A stretch of 64,000 nucleotides of DNA from JANQJA01 sp040880285 (GTDB lineage: Bacteria; Pseudomonadota; Gammaproteobacteria; Pseudomonadales; Azotimanducaceae). The translations under genes were made by a program, and so were the position numbers. A model generated the notes under the pieces. It was given only the letters and a program-made list of their open reading frames with translations. It did not search any database and was not told the origin of the DNA. The stretch covers positions 10,220-74,219 of the forward strand of contig JBBDIT010000067.1 in NCBI GenBank assembly GCA_040880285.1. Reading direction: 5' to 3'. Numbering within the stretch: position 1 is the first letter of the stretch; every line of letters begins with the position of its first letter. Below, piece by piece: positions 1 through 7,846 of this stretch.

Positions 1-27
1 GAGATGAACCTTACCACCATCTATCGC

Positions 28-57
28 TTCTTTCGCCCTGGCACGAGTGCGAAAGAA
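28..57. repeat. 9-bp inverted repeat in the leading intergenic stretch
   Basis: Two perfect 9-bp arms (28-36 and 49-57) enclose a 12-base loop. No run of T follows on either strand, so this is not a typical intrinsic terminator. Positions 1-418 otherwise hold no convincing gene: the open frames have no recognisable protein character. The hairpin could belong to the end of a gene outside the window. Confidence 0.4.
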
Positions 58-95
58 TCTTGCGGCCCAGAGCCATTTATCAAGTCGAACTCTTT

Positions 96-121
96 CCACC
101 AAATCATTCCACCAAATCATT
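96..121. repeat. 13-bp direct tandem duplication
   Basis: The 13-bp unit CCACCAAATCATT occurs twice head to tail (96-108, 109-121), followed by a partial third copy. It lies in the non-coding stretch before cysQ. It is one of a series of short tandem duplications across this window. Confidence 0.8.
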
Positions 122-418
122 CCACTAATGGATTGCATCGAGTAAAGGCGCTAACTAAAGGTCCTGATCGAGGGCCCAATTCAGAGGTACCACCCATTGA
201 TCTTGCCACTTCCGGCATAGTATCAAATTCATTCTTCTGGACGTCACCTCGAATGTTATTGATTCATATTCATAAAGGAAATGGCTGTCGCTTTCATAGT
301 AAGCCGAGTTACCATCCTGATATCGTGGTTTGAAAGGTCTGTGGGCAATAATGAATATTTTCAGGAATGTTCACCTTCGCCCGGACGCCCATTTTCCAAC
401 AAGCCTGGGTCCAATTAC

Positions 419-1240
419 ATGCAAGCCCTGGTAACAGAACTGAGCCATATTGCGCGACTGGCTGGCGCCGCGATCCTGGAAGTGTACGAACAGCAGGATC
501 ACGGCGTGGAAACCAAGGACGATGACTCGCCGCTCACGGCGGCGGATCTTGCATCGCACCGGCTAATCGTGGGCGAACTGACGCGGCTGTATCCGGACAT
601 TCCGGTGTTGTCCGAGGAGTCCACTGCGATTAGTTGGGAAGAGCGTTCGACCTGGAACCAATACTTCCTCATTGACCCGCTGGATGGCACGAAGGAATTT
701 ATTTCCCGAAACGGTGAATTCACCGTCAATATCGCCCTCATCGAACAAGGTGATCCGACTGCAGGGGTCGTTTTCGTGCCCGTCAAGAATATCTTGTACG
801 CCGGTTTTCAAGGTGATGTGCCAACAGCCTATGTTGAGCGGGAAAGGAGCGTCACACCGATCAAGACCCGGGCGGTATCTGGCGATAAGCTCACGATCGT
901 TGCCAGTCGGCGCCATGGTGGGGATGCCCTCGCAGGTGTGATGGCGGTGCTGGAACAGGAATTTACCGTGGTAGAAACACTGAATATGGGGAGTTCGCTC
1001 AAGCTCTGCCTGGTGGCTGAAGGTTATGCCGACTTTTATCCACGGCTTGCACCAACGTCGGAGTGGGATACCGCGGCCGCCCACGCGGTGGTACTGGCGG
1101 CTGGCGGTAAGGTTGTGGATACCCGCTTTGAGCCACTTCGATATAACACCAAAGCAGATTTATTGAATCCGTTTTTTTATGTGATCGGTGATCCCGCCTG
1201 GCCGTGGGAGAGCGTTCTCGCAAAAGTACGACCCGGCTAA
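419..1240 (+). CDS. cysQ: 3'(2'),5'-bisphosphate nucleotidase CysQ
   Basis: Predicted to remove the 3' phosphate from 3'-phosphoadenosine 5'-phosphate (PAP), a by-product of sulfate assimilation, in the cytoplasm. The 273-residue protein has the metal-dependent inositol-monophosphatase-family signatures: SEES near residues 65-68, DPLDGTKEF near 86-94, and WDTAAAH in the C-terminal half. These carry the usual acidic metal ligands. The frame is open upstream to an ATG at 281, but that start has its AAGGA only one base away and would add 46 residues of no family character. I therefore chose the ATG at 419, where the typical CysQ N terminus begins, though its Shine-Dalgarno site is weak. The gene stands alone, 30 bp before the DUF35/thiolase pair. 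Confidence 0.93.
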   Translation: MQALVTELSHIARLAGAAILEVYEQQDHGVETKDDDSPLTAADLASHRLIVGELTRLYPDIPVLSEESTAISWEERSTWNQYFLIDPLDGTKEFISRNGEFTVNIALIEQGDPTAGVVFVPVKNILYAGFQGDVPTAYVERERSVTPIKTRAVSGDKLTIVASRRHGGDALAGVMAVLEQEFTVVETLNMGSSLKLCLVAEGYADFYPRLAPTSEWDTAAAHAVVLAAGGKVVDTRFEPLRYNTKADLLNPFFYVIGDPAWPWESVLAKVRPG

Positions 1241-1270
1241 TTCATTCAAGTACAGGTATAAGGAGTCATC

Positions 1271-1693
1271 ATGGCTGACAAGTCACGTTTGCCACTACCC
1301 GTGCCCACACCCGAAACCGCACATTTCTGGGAAGGTACGAAATCCGGGGAACTGCGGTTACAACGATGTGACGCCTGCAGTGAGATTTATTTCCCGCCAC
1401 GGCCGTTTTGTCCTGTATGTTCGTCCCGATCGGTCTCGATATTTGCGGCCAGCGGTAAAGCGACGCTCTACAGCTATGTCATCAACGAGCGCTCCCATCC
1501 GGCCATAGATGCGCCCTACTCGATCGCGGTGGTCGAGCTGGAAGAGGGCCCGCGAATGATGACCAATATTGTAGACACACCCCAGACGCCGGAAGCACTT
1601 GAGCTGGACATGGCGCTTGAAGTCACGTTTGACGCGGTTAGCGATGAGATTTCATTACCCTATTTTCGCCCTGCCGGTGGAGGTGAGACATGA
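1271..1693 (+). CDS. DUF35 OB-fold zinc-ribbon protein (acyl-CoA-associated)
   Basis: A 140-residue protein of the DUF35/OB-fold family. An N-terminal rubredoxin-like zinc ribbon is formed by Cys33, Cys36, Cys47 and Cys50 (CDAC and CPVC), followed by an OB fold (about 55-130) thought in this family to bind acyl-CoA. Such proteins usually form a complex with thiolase-like partners. Here the stop overlaps the start of the thiolase gene by 4 nt (ATGA), so the two are very likely translated together and act as one complex. In steroid side-chain degradation, homologous DUF35-Ltp pairs act as aldolases or thiolases; whether that applies here is inference. An AAGGAG lies at a suitable distance before the ATG. 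Confidence 0.85.
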   Translation: MADKSRLPLPVPTPETAHFWEGTKSGELRLQRCDACSEIYFPPRPFCPVCSSRSVSIFAASGKATLYSYVINERSHPAIDAPYSIAVVELEEGPRMMTNIVDTPQTPEALELDMALEVTFDAVSDEISLPYFRPAGGGET

Positions 1694-2838
1694 AGCCTGG
1701 CAGCATTGCGATAGTCGGCGCGGCGGAAACCACTGAACTGGGTAAAATTCCCGACGTCAGTCAGATCCAACTGCACGCGGATGCGGCATTAAATACACTT
1801 GTGGATGCGGGTCTTACGGCCAGCGACATAGACGGCATTGCAACCGCCGGTGAATCCCCGACGGCACTGGCCCACTATCTTGGAATCGTCCCCACCTGGG
1901 TGGACGGTACTGCCGTAGGCGGTTGTTCATTTATGTTGCATGTTCGACATGCAGCGGCGGCCATCAATGAAGGCTTGTGTTCTACCGTCCTGATCACCCA
2001 CGGAGAGAGCGGACGCTCCAATGTGGGGCGCGGCGGCTTTCGTGGAGGTGGTGGCGGGGCAACCTTGCCCGGCCAGTTTGAGGCCCCCTACGGCGTTATG
2101 GGACCGACCACGACCTTCACTATCCCGTTTCTGCGGTATATGAAGGAGACCGGGGTCACCCTGGAACAGCTGGCCATGGTTGCCGTGGTGCAGCGTGAAT
2201 GGGCCGGAATGAACCCGCGGGCCTCTTATCGTGACCCGATCACGGTCGAGGATGTCATGAATGACCGGATGATCGCCTATCCTTTCACCAAGCTTGAGTG
2301 TTGCCTTGTCACCGATGGTGGTGGCGCCCTGATTCTGACTTCGGCTGACCGCGCAAAGGATTTCCCCCACAAACCGGTTTATATCCTGGGTACGGGTGAA
2401 AGCGTCGAGACTCCGATGGTCAGCCAGATGGAAGACTTCACCACTTCCCGGGCATTTCGAGTGTCAGGCAAGAAAGCGTTCGATGAGGCCGGTATCTGCC
2501 AGGCGGACGTGGATCACCTCATGATTTACGACGCCTTTGCACACTTGCCATTGTACGGTCTTGAAGACCTTGGATTCTGTGAGCGAGGTGAGGCGGCTTC
2601 ATTTATCTGGGACCGTAACACGGCGCCGGGGGGCAAATTACCACTTAATACCAATGGTGGCGGGCTCAGCTATATGCACTCGGGAATGTATGGCATGTAT
2701 GCCTTGCAGGAAAGCGTACGTCAATTGCGCGGCACGGCACCGGCCCAGGTCGACGGTGCCAAGGTATCCATTGCGCATGGTGTTGGGGGCATGTTTGCGG
2801 CCAGTGGCACGGTAATTATGTCGAACCAGAAGCCTTGA
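1690..2838 (+). CDS. Thiolase-superfamily protein (SCP2/Ltp-type)
   Basis: A 382-residue thiolase-fold protein of the non-condensing, lipid-transfer-protein branch. The C-terminal half has a YDAFAHLPL segment near 280 (similar to the YDxF motif of Ltp enzymes), a GGGLSYMHSG turn and a HGVGG motif close to the C terminus. The usual nucleophile-loop sequence of biosynthetic thiolases is absent; a GGCS sits near residue 77-80 instead. The substrate is unknown: an acyl-CoA thiolysis or retro-aldol cleavage of a branched or steroid-type CoA ester is possible. Its ATG overlaps the stop of the DUF35 gene, and the pair probably forms a heteromeric complex. Confidence 0.85.
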   Translation: MKPGSIAIVGAAETTELGKIPDVSQIQLHADAALNTLVDAGLTASDIDGIATAGESPTALAHYLGIVPTWVDGTAVGGCSFMLHVRHAAAAINEGLCSTVLITHGESGRSNVGRGGFRGGGGGATLPGQFEAPYGVMGPTTTFTIPFLRYMKETGVTLEQLAMVAVVQREWAGMNPRASYRDPITVEDVMNDRMIAYPFTKLECCLVTDGGGALILTSADRAKDFPHKPVYILGTGESVETPMVSQMEDFTTSRAFRVSGKKAFDEAGICQADVDHLMIYDAFAHLPLYGLEDLGFCERGEAASFIWDRNTAPGGKLPLNTNGGGLSYMHSGMYGMYALQESVRQLRGTAPAQVDGAKVSIAHGVGGMFAASGTVIMSNQKP

Positions 2839-2892
2839 GACGGATTCCGGGAAAGCCTTTTGGAATAGGCGGTAGCGGGGAGATTGGTCTCG

Positions 2893-2961
2893 GCTAGCCA
2901 AGCTGTACGCGCATCCATCCTGCCGAGGAGAATACTGTATATACATACAGCTTGGGCTAGC
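2893..2961. repeat. Long imperfect inverted repeat downstream of the thiolase gene
   Basis: Left arm 2893-2907 and right arm 2946-2961 pair over 15 bp with a single bulged G, separated by 38 bases. A competing small hairpin (CTGTAT/ATACAG, 2935-2950) overlaps the right arm, so two alternative folds are possible. No T-run follows, so it is not a standard terminator. It begins 55 bp after the thiolase stop in a 721-bp non-coding gap before rpoD. Confidence 0.55.
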
Positions 2962-3231
2962 GAGGGTTGTAAATATACCGGCAAAATTCGGATAAGGAAA
3001 GGGCTGAAAAGTGGAGATTCCTTCCCGCAAACTGTCTTGACTTTTAGGAAAAAAATCTAAGGTTATGAATTCCTAAGAGAATCCGTTTCCCGCTGCACGC
3101 GTAGTAACGATTCAGTCCTGGAAGAAAATTTTTCACGTGGATTGCCCTTGCCATGGCACGCTTGTTGGTTATCTTTGGCGGAGTCCAGCTCCCACCTCTT
3201 CACGCGGGCCACGACCGAATCAACTCGCCTT

Positions 3232-3260
3232 TTGAAAAACCGACGAACGGATGGGATAAG
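3232..3260 (+). promoter_or_regulatory. Candidate sigma-70 promoter for rpoD
   Basis: TTGAAA (3232-3237) and GATAAG (3255-3260) are spaced by exactly 17 bp, matching five and four of six consensus bases. The site lies about 300 bp upstream of the rpoD start, leaving a long 5' leader. The rest of the 2839-3559 gap, apart from the inverted repeat at 2893-2961, shows no gene I can support. This is assigned by eye only. Confidence 0.35.
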
Positions 3261-3559
3261 CGGCAACTTTCTTGCACTCAACGGTAGGATCGTATGCAGT
3301 AATTTTTCTTTTTTTTTGAAATAGTTATGGACAAGAAAGAGGCAGGTAAAGATAATAGAAACCCATCCAGTATAGCGAGGATGCACCGTCTGGCTACGAT
3401 AGTATACGAGCCCTTCCAGTGGTTGTACAGAAAGACGTCACTTCCCCCTTTAATTTCAGGTATTCGACGCCATATAACAAGAACGAAAAAGGAGGCGCGC
3501 TTTCCCAAGTATCGATTTTCCTGTTTTTACCTCAAGTCAACTAACGGAGCTCACGCCCT

Positions 3560-5476
3560 ATGACTAGCCACGCCCGCGAAGGAGACTTCGACTCTATCCT
3601 GGAAGATGACTCACTGGATGAATCACCCCAGGACCTCGACCTCGAGGCTGAATCCCTTATAGACAATGACCTGGATGCCGACGATGACGACGAAGATGGC
3701 TCCGGGCAATCGCAGCTGAAGCGCTTGATCGAAAAAGGTAAGGACCAGGGATATCTCACTTATGACCAGTTGACGGAATCCCTGCCAGAGAGCGTAACTG
3801 AATCTGACGAATTCGAGAACATCGTGCAGATGTTCGAAGAGATGGGGATTACCGTCTATGATCACGCGCCGGAAGGGGACCTCAAGGAAGATGAGGAAGA
3901 GATCAACGTTGACCCTGCCGCCTTGGCAGCGATTGATTCGGTGGTCGGCAAGACCATGGATCCGGTCCGGATGTACATGCGTGAAATGGGCACCGTTCCG
4001 CTTCTGACCCGTGAGGGCGAGATTACGATTGCCAAGCGCATCGAAGAGGGTATTCGTGAAACGATGACAATCCTTTCCCGATATCCGGGTGTAGTTGAGC
4101 GGGTACTAACCGAATACGATCGGGTCATTGAAGAGGAAGCTGAGCTGACAGCGATTATCAGTGGCTTTCTCGATCCGGAAGATATTATCCCGGACATGTC
4201 GGAAGTCGCTGAAGCGAAATCGTCGGGTAACTATGAGGCCAGCGAAGCAGATGAACCTAACAAGGGTTTGAATGAAGAGCTTGCCCATGAACGTTTCGCG
4301 CTCATCCAGAAAAACCACGACAAATTACAGAAGCTGATTGCCAAACACGGGCGTGCTGATAAAAAGACCCAGGCAGGCTTTGATGCCCTGGCGGAAGTGT
4401 TTTGTACCTTGAAACTGGTGCCTGCAGTGATGGATCCGCTACTCGATCTGGTCAGGGATGACATGCAGAGCATTCGTGATCAGGAGAAGATGATTCGTGA
4501 CCTGTGTGTCGACAAAGCGAAGATGCCGAAAGAGCAGTTCCTGGCGCAGTTCGTTGGGCATGAAGTCGAGGTTGACTGGCTCGATCGCGAGATTGCAGCG
4601 GATCATGAATATTCTGAAAGTTTGCAGCGCTACCGGATCTCGATCCGTCACGCGATCAAGATTATCAAGAAGATTGCTGATCGCACCGGCCTTGAGATGT
4701 CCGAGATCAAGGACATCAATCGACGATTGTTCGTGTCGGTAGGCAAAACCCGTGCTGCCAAGAAAGATATGATCGAGGCAAACCTTCGTCTGGTTATTTC
4801 TATTGCCAAAAAGTATACCAACCGTGGTCTGCATTTTCTTGATTTGATTCAGGAAGGCAACATCGGCTTGATGAAAGCAGTGGATAAGTTTGAATACCGT
4901 CGAGGTTTCAAGTTCTCAACCTATGCGACATGGTGGATCCGTCAGGCAATTACGCGGTCTATCTCTGACCTGGCGCGGACAATTCGTGTACCGGTTCATA
5001 TGATGGAAACGGTGAACAAGCTCAATCGCCTGACCAGGCAATTGATCCAGGAACTGGGCCGCTCACCGACTATTGAAGAACTCAGCGTAAAGATGGAATT
5101 ACCTGAAGACAAGGTCCTAAAAGCCCTGGATGTTGCCAAGCAACCGATCTCTCTTGAGACGCCGGTGGGTGATGATGACGATTCGACCATGTGGAACCTG
5201 GTGAGTGACACGTCGGTTGAATCACCGATGGATCATGCGACTGACGAAGGTTTGCGCGAAACCACCACCAGTGTGCTGACGGCCCTGACGGAGCGAGAAG
5301 CCAAGGTGCTTCGTATGCGGTTCGGGATTGATATGAATACCGATCACACCCTCGAGGAAGTCGGCAGGCAATTTTCTGTCACACGTGAGCGGATTCGCCA
5401 GATCGAGGCCAAGGCGTTGCGCAAACTTCGCCATCCGGCCCGGTCTGAACAACTTCGAAGTTTTATTGACGCGTAA
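3560..5476 (+). CDS. rpoD: RNA polymerase primary sigma factor RpoD (sigma-70)
   Basis: The main housekeeping sigma factor. It binds core RNA polymerase and directs recognition of -10/-35 promoters. At 638 residues it has the expected size for a gammaproteobacterial RpoD. Visible regions are an acidic N-terminal region 1.1; region 1.2 with DPVRMYMREMG near 133; a long non-conserved insertion (about 210-380); region 2 (ANLRLVISIAKKY, the DLIQEGNIGLMKAVDKFEY stretch and TYATWWIRQAI); region 3 (IRVPVHMMETVNKL, GRSPTIEEL); and region 4.2 with the helix-turn-helix VTRERIRQIEAKALRKLRHP. A GGAG lies 10 bp before the ATG. Unlike in many relatives, no dnaG or rpsU precedes it here; the upstream gene is a thiolase. 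A strong hairpin terminator follows directly. Confidence 0.98.
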   Translation: MTSHAREGDFDSILEDDSLDESPQDLDLEAESLIDNDLDADDDDEDGSGQSQLKRLIEKGKDQGYLTYDQLTESLPESVTESDEFENIVQMFEEMGITVYDHAPEGDLKEDEEEINVDPAALAAIDSVVGKTMDPVRMYMREMGTVPLLTREGEITIAKRIEEGIRETMTILSRYPGVVERVLTEYDRVIEEEAELTAIISGFLDPEDIIPDMSEVAEAKSSGNYEASEADEPNKGLNEELAHERFALIQKNHDKLQKLIAKHGRADKKTQAGFDALAEVFCTLKLVPAVMDPLLDLVRDDMQSIRDQEKMIRDLCVDKAKMPKEQFLAQFVGHEVEVDWLDREIAADHEYSESLQRYRISIRHAIKIIKKIADRTGLEMSEIKDINRRLFVSVGKTRAAKKDMIEANLRLVISIAKKYTNRGLHFLDLIQEGNIGLMKAVDKFEYRRGFKFSTYATWWIRQAITRSISDLARTIRVPVHMMETVNKLNRLTRQLIQELGRSPTIEELSVKMELPEDKVLKALDVAKQPISLETPVGDDDDSTMWNLVSDTSVESPMDHATDEGLRETTTSVLTALTEREAKVLRMRFGIDMNTDHTLEEVGRQFSVTRERIRQIEAKALRKLRHPARSEQLRSFIDA

Positions 5477-5480
5477 AAAT

Positions 5481-5501
5481 GGGGGCATCGCCCCCTTTTT
5501 T
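5481..5501 (+). terminator. Rho-independent terminator of rpoD
   Basis: GGGGGC-ATC-GCCCCC forms a 6-bp GC stem with a 3-base loop, followed by six T. It begins 5 bp after the rpoD stop codon. Confidence 0.92.
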
Positions 5502-5585
5502 ATTGACCCTTGTAATCAACGGTACCATCGCCAGAGAAGTGCTGGCACCCTCCTGTATATCACTGGCTTTGCGAGGGACCTAAGC

Positions 5586-6005
5586 ATGCAATTTTTTCGC
5601 GACATTTTCAGTGGTCGGCCCATCTGGATGAGTGCAGTGATGGTGTTCTGTGCCTATATGACCTTCATTTACCTGCCTTTTGATATCTTCTATAAGCCGG
5701 TGGAACAGGATCAGGAGGTTTGGTTTGGACTGATGTTGACCGGCTGGGCGGCAAAAATAACAGCACCTTTGCACTGGTTGATCTATGGTTTTGGCTTCTA
5801 TGGATTTCTGAAAATGAAGCCCTGGATGTTCCCGTGGGCCTCGTTATATGTCCTCCAGATCGCGATCGGTATGTTCGTCTGGTCAGTGACAGATTCACGG
5901 GGCAGCGGTTATGTATTGGGGGCAATCGCAGCGATTCCGTTTTCGATCCTGGCCACGGCACTTTGGGTGTACAAGGACGCGTTTGACGATGGCGCTGCAG
6001 GGTAG
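5586..6005 (+). CDS. Small hydrophobic membrane protein, unknown function
   Basis: A 139-residue protein with about four predicted membrane segments (roughly 12-32, 45-62, 68-85 and 95-125) and a short charged tail ending in a YKDAFDD stretch. I recognise no family and assign no function. The ATG at 5586 is supported by an AGGGA 7 bp upstream; the longer open frame before it runs back through the rpoD terminator and end and is not a credible extension. It stands between rpoD and a MarR regulator on the same strand but is separated from rpoD by the terminator. Confidence 0.75.
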   Translation: MQFFRDIFSGRPIWMSAVMVFCAYMTFIYLPFDIFYKPVEQDQEVWFGLMLTGWAAKITAPLHWLIYGFGFYGFLKMKPWMFPWASLYVLQIAIGMFVWSVTDSRGSGYVLGAIAAIPFSILATALWVYKDAFDDGAAG

Positions 6006-6103
6006 TAGTTGCTTTAAGTGCGCTAACGTCATTATAGAAATGGTTAGCCAGTCGAATTATTTGGTACACTGGATTTTGTTCTCACAGACTGCGGATCCCG
6101 GGC

Positions 6104-6556
6104 ATGAAGGACATGAAATTGCTTCGCACAGTGCTGTACCTGCACCACAAGCTCGAACGTGCCTCCCGGTCGTTTGATGTTTCCATCAGTCAATACCGAA
6201 TGCTGTATTACCTCAGTCATGGTCCGCGTCGTGCGGCTGAACTTGCGAGTGAAAGTAGTATCCGTAAGCCCAGCATTACTTCCCTGATCAACACGCTGGA
6301 GTCCCGGGGATGGATCTCGCGTGAAGGGGATCCGGCGGACCGTCGGGCCATCTCGATACGCATTACGCAGGAAGGCACTGCCATCATGAAGGCATTCGAA
6401 CGCCATCTACAGGATTCGCTGGTCGAGTACCTGGGGGCTGAGGCCGCCGCAGACGCAGAAGGGCAGATCGAGCCGCTGTTTGAGCTCTGGAATGACAGGC
6501 GCAAGTTGCGAATCAAACAGTGGATGCAAGCGTCGAAAAAGGACAAGACTTCCTGA
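6104..6556 (+). CDS. MarR-family transcriptional regulator
   Basis: A 150-residue winged-helix DNA-binding protein of the MarR family, expected to work as a dimer. The segment near residues 30-95 has the typical order: a first helix with QYRMLYYLS, a recognition helix around SIRKPSITSLINTLESRGWI, and a wing with GDPADRRAISIRIT. The ligand is unknown. The next gene, a START-domain protein, begins 8 bp after the stop, so both are probably co-transcribed and the regulator may respond to a lipid-like or aromatic compound. That link is inference. Confidence 0.9.
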   Translation: MKDMKLLRTVLYLHHKLERASRSFDVSISQYRMLYYLSHGPRRAAELASESSIRKPSITSLINTLESRGWISREGDPADRRAISIRITQEGTAIMKAFERHLQDSLVEYLGAEAAADAEGQIEPLFELWNDRRKLRIKQWMQASKKDKTS

Positions 6557-6564
6557 CAGTGTTC

Positions 6565-7233
6565 ATGTCCTTCCCTTTATCGTGTGCATACGGCCGGTTT
6601 ATGCTGGCATTGCTCGGCTTCTGCTCCGTCGCTGCGCTGGCGGGTGAGAATGATTGGGAATTGAAACGGGACTCAGACGGGATCCAGGTTTATACCCGGG
6701 ATGTTCCAGATTCAAAGTACAAGGCGGTCAAAGGAACGATGACGATCACTGCGCCCCTGGGTGCTGCGGTTGCATTGATCCGTGATACCAGCGCCTGCGC
6801 GAAAGTGGCGTCACTGTGTAAAGTGTCGTGGATACACAAGACAGTTTCCGAAACCGAGCTCTATGTGTACTCCTACAATGACCTGCCATGGCCGGTCAAA
6901 GATCGGGACATCCTGGTAAGAGCGCTGTGGTCACAGGACCCTTCTGACCTGCAGGTGACAATGACAGCGGAAGCCGTATCCGGCATGATGGATAAAAATG
7001 ATCGTGCGGTCCGGTTACAACAAGCCAGCTTCAGCTGGGAAATTTCTCCCCTGGATGACGGCCGCCTTCAAATCACAACCCAGGCCCATGTTGATCCTGC
7101 AGGAACCATTCCGGCGCTTATCATCAACCTGTTACTGGTAGATTCTCCATTCAAGACACTTGCTAATTTTCGATCTGTGTTGCGGTCAGGCGACTACGAT
7201 GATGCCAGCTTCGACTTTGTAACCGAGCCCTGA
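6565..7233 (+). CDS. START-domain lipid-binding protein, exported
   Basis: A 222-residue protein: a signal-peptide-like N terminus (hydrophobic core about 12-30 ending in ALAG) followed by a START (StAR-related lipid-transfer) fold. Family-like stretches include WELKRDSDGIQVYTR at the beginning, SYNDLPWPVKDRDILVRA in the middle, and a C-terminal helix with LLLVDSPFKTLANFR. Bacterial relatives bind hydrophobic ligands in the periplasm; the ligand here is unknown. The ATG at 6565 gives a complete signal peptide without overlapping the MarR gene; ATGs at 6520 and 6601 are alternatives. The gene is convergent with the DUF4124 gene. Confidence 0.8.
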   Translation: MSFPLSCAYGRFMLALLGFCSVAALAGENDWELKRDSDGIQVYTRDVPDSKYKAVKGTMTITAPLGAAVALIRDTSACAKVASLCKVSWIHKTVSETELYVYSYNDLPWPVKDRDILVRALWSQDPSDLQVTMTAEAVSGMMDKNDRAVRLQQASFSWEISPLDDGRLQITTQAHVDPAGTIPALIINLLLVDSPFKTLANFRSVLRSGDYDDASFDFVTEP

Positions 7234-7247
7234 CGTTTCCGCCAGCC

Positions 7248-7292
7248 CTGTTCCTGGCTATCCACCTGGGCGCTGACGCCTAGCCGGAACAG
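7248..7292. repeat. Inverted repeat between convergent genes
   Basis: CTGTTCC(T)GGCTA at 7248-7260 and TAGCCGGAACAG at 7281-7292 pair over 12 bp with one bulged T. The loop contains a second GGCG/CGCC hairpin. It lies between the stop of the START-domain gene and the stop of the opposite-strand DUF4124 gene, overlapping the latter. It may end transcription from both sides, though neither strand shows a T-run. Confidence 0.5.
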
Positions 7293-7711
7293 GCTTCACG
7301 CATGTGCCGTACCAGGTCATTCTCGGCATCCGGATCGGAGCGACCATAGCGTCTTTGCATGACATGCATTTCATTGTAGCGACGTTTCAACCGCGCGCAT
7401 TGGTCTTCTTTCTCCTTAAGCCGGTTTGACAGCTCGCGAATGTGAATATTTCGGCGGTCGATGCGCTTTGCTCGCAGCTTTCGTGTTTCGTCTGCGAGCT
7501 GCGAGATAATCCTGGCATCTTCTTCCTTAAATCTGAGAGGAATAGCGTTGCTGTATCGTCGGTCAATTGGCTGTGCGGATTCAAAACCAGCGCAGCTGGT
7601 GTCCTGGTAACTGGTCTGTCCGCTTTCATCGATACATTTGAATACTTCGGCGACGGCACCATGGCACAGGATGGCGCCGATCGTGAACAAGAATTTGCTT
7701 AAGAGGCTCAT
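7280..7711 (-). CDS. DUF4124-domain secreted protein
   Basis: A 143-residue protein with an N-terminal signal peptide (cleavage likely after AVA, about residue 21) followed directly by a DUF4124 domain: EVFKCIDESGQTSYQD and a second cysteine, a pair common in gammaproteobacterial envelope proteins. The remainder (about 60-143) is charged and helical, probably coiled coil, with two further cysteines at the end. Its function is unknown in the family; an envelope role is inferred from the signal peptide. Confidence 0.85.
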   Translation of the reverse strand: MSLLSKFLFTIGAILCHGAVAEVFKCIDESGQTSYQDTSCAGFESAQPIDRRYSNAIPLRFKEEDARIISQLADETRKLRAKRIDRRNIHIRELSNRLKEKEDQCARLKRRYNEMHVMQRRYGRSDPDAENDLVRHMREACSG

Positions 7712-7846
7712 GAACTTCTTCCCTGGTCGATCGATTCATGAGTTTCACCAGTGAGGCCATTGCCGGGCAGAGGAGATTGACGTTTCGGCCGGTACGCCTG
7801 CGCCCATAGATGGTGGTAGTCTTTTGCTTTCCAGGTTGAGGTGACA

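Noticed and set aside
4..333. 109-codon open frame at the left edge
   Set aside because: No family character, irregular composition, and it contains the 13-bp tandem repeat; treated as non-coding.
3063..3386. 107-codon minus-strand frame upstream of rpoD
   Set aside because: No ribosome-binding site, overlaps the likely rpoD promoter, and the translation is not protein-like.
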